34,891 nt of DNA from Chitinophagaceae bacterium. Lineage in GTDB: Bacteria > Bacteroidota > Bacteroidia > Chitinophagales > Chitinophagaceae. Shown one piece after another: positions 34,814 to 34,891 of this stretch (position 1 is its first letter; each line of letters begins with the position of its first letter). The translations under genes were made by a program, and so were the position numbers. The notes under the pieces are model-generated. The model searched no databases. It was not told the DNA's origin and saw only the letters and a list, made by a program, of their open reading frames with translations. The stretch covers positions 46,072 to 80,962 of the forward strand of contig JAHEMM010000003.1 in NCBI GenBank assembly GCA_024643655.1. Direction: 5' to 3'.

Positions 34814-34891
34814 TTATTTTTCAGCCCCAGCCATTATATATTCTTTATTAAGACGGGCAATATTTTCAATAGATATTTCTTTAGGACAAAC
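34814..34891 (-). CDS. sdhB: Succinate dehydrogenase/fumarate reductase iron-sulfur subunit, C-terminal end (partial)
   Basis: Only the last 25 codons plus the stop are in the window; the rest lies beyond the right edge. The peptide contains CPKEISIENIARLNKEY, which matches the C-terminal tail of Bacteroidetes SdhB/FrdB proteins, where the final cluster-ligand Cys-Pro is followed by an (E/G)IS-ENIARxNxEY helix. SdhB carries electrons between the flavoprotein and the membrane anchor of complex II. Identification rests on this short segment. A strong hairpin follows the stop, so it is the last gene of its transcript. Confidence 0.8.
   Translation of the reverse strand, partial: VCPKEISIENIARLNKEYIMAGAEK

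Overview
The window looks like a chromosomal segment of a Bacteroidetes bacterium, most likely a Chitinophagaceae-type member. Evidence for this: AT-rich DNA, two SusC/SusD outer-membrane uptake pairs, a T9SS type B (CHU_C) sorting domain, Bacteroidetes-style -7 elements (TAnnTTTG, e.g. TATCTTTG ahead of ychF), poor Shine-Dalgarno signals and many outer-membrane beta-barrels. No tRNA, rRNA, CRISPR array, IS element or phage gene is visible. No gene-free stretch exceeds 300 bases; the longest is 9435-9660 (226 bases), which holds an inverted repeat and the regulatory region of a DeoR-type gene.

Region 1 (1-8803) is an envelope cluster. It holds the 3' end of uracil-DNA glycosylase (ung), an overlapping plsC-like acyltransferase, a convergent LptD-type LPS assembly barrel, then a rightward run of two tandem Amidase_3 cell-wall hydrolases, an MCE/MlaD-type lipid transport protein and an OstA/LptA-like periplasmic protein. 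Together they serve phospholipid synthesis, LPS export, lipid traffic and peptidoglycan remodelling. A small predicted outer-membrane beta-barrel follows (8949-9434).

Region 2 (about 9540-24165) is the accessory part. Two adjacent units share the order DeoR/GlpR-like regulator, SusC, SusD. The two regulators are about 80% identical over 249 residues (hand alignment), whereas the SusC and SusD partners are clearly more diverged. Both regulator genes have similarly ordered short motifs upstream, and an identical 17-base block lies between each regulator and its susC. Unit B also carries a DUF4397-like lipoprotein and, after a strong terminator, a large MG2-like/TonB-plug protein. There are no glycoside hydrolases, HTCS or ECF sigma/anti-sigma genes, so this is not a standard polysaccharide utilisation locus. 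The DeoR-type effector domains depart from the usual family motifs at several ligand-site positions. This is the best candidate here for an uncharacterised system.

Region 3 (24185-34891) holds a fused SpmA-SpmB-type membrane protein, the conserved ATPase YchF, a 1157-residue outer-membrane barrel of unknown function divergent from a PKD/CHU_C protein secreted by T9SS (both apparently starting with TTG), an S9A prolyl oligopeptidase lipoprotein, and the last 25 codons of a probable SdhB/FrdB iron-sulfur subunit.

Domain names come from motif recognition by eye; no database search was run. Residue positions are counted from the sequence, and domain boundaries are approximate.
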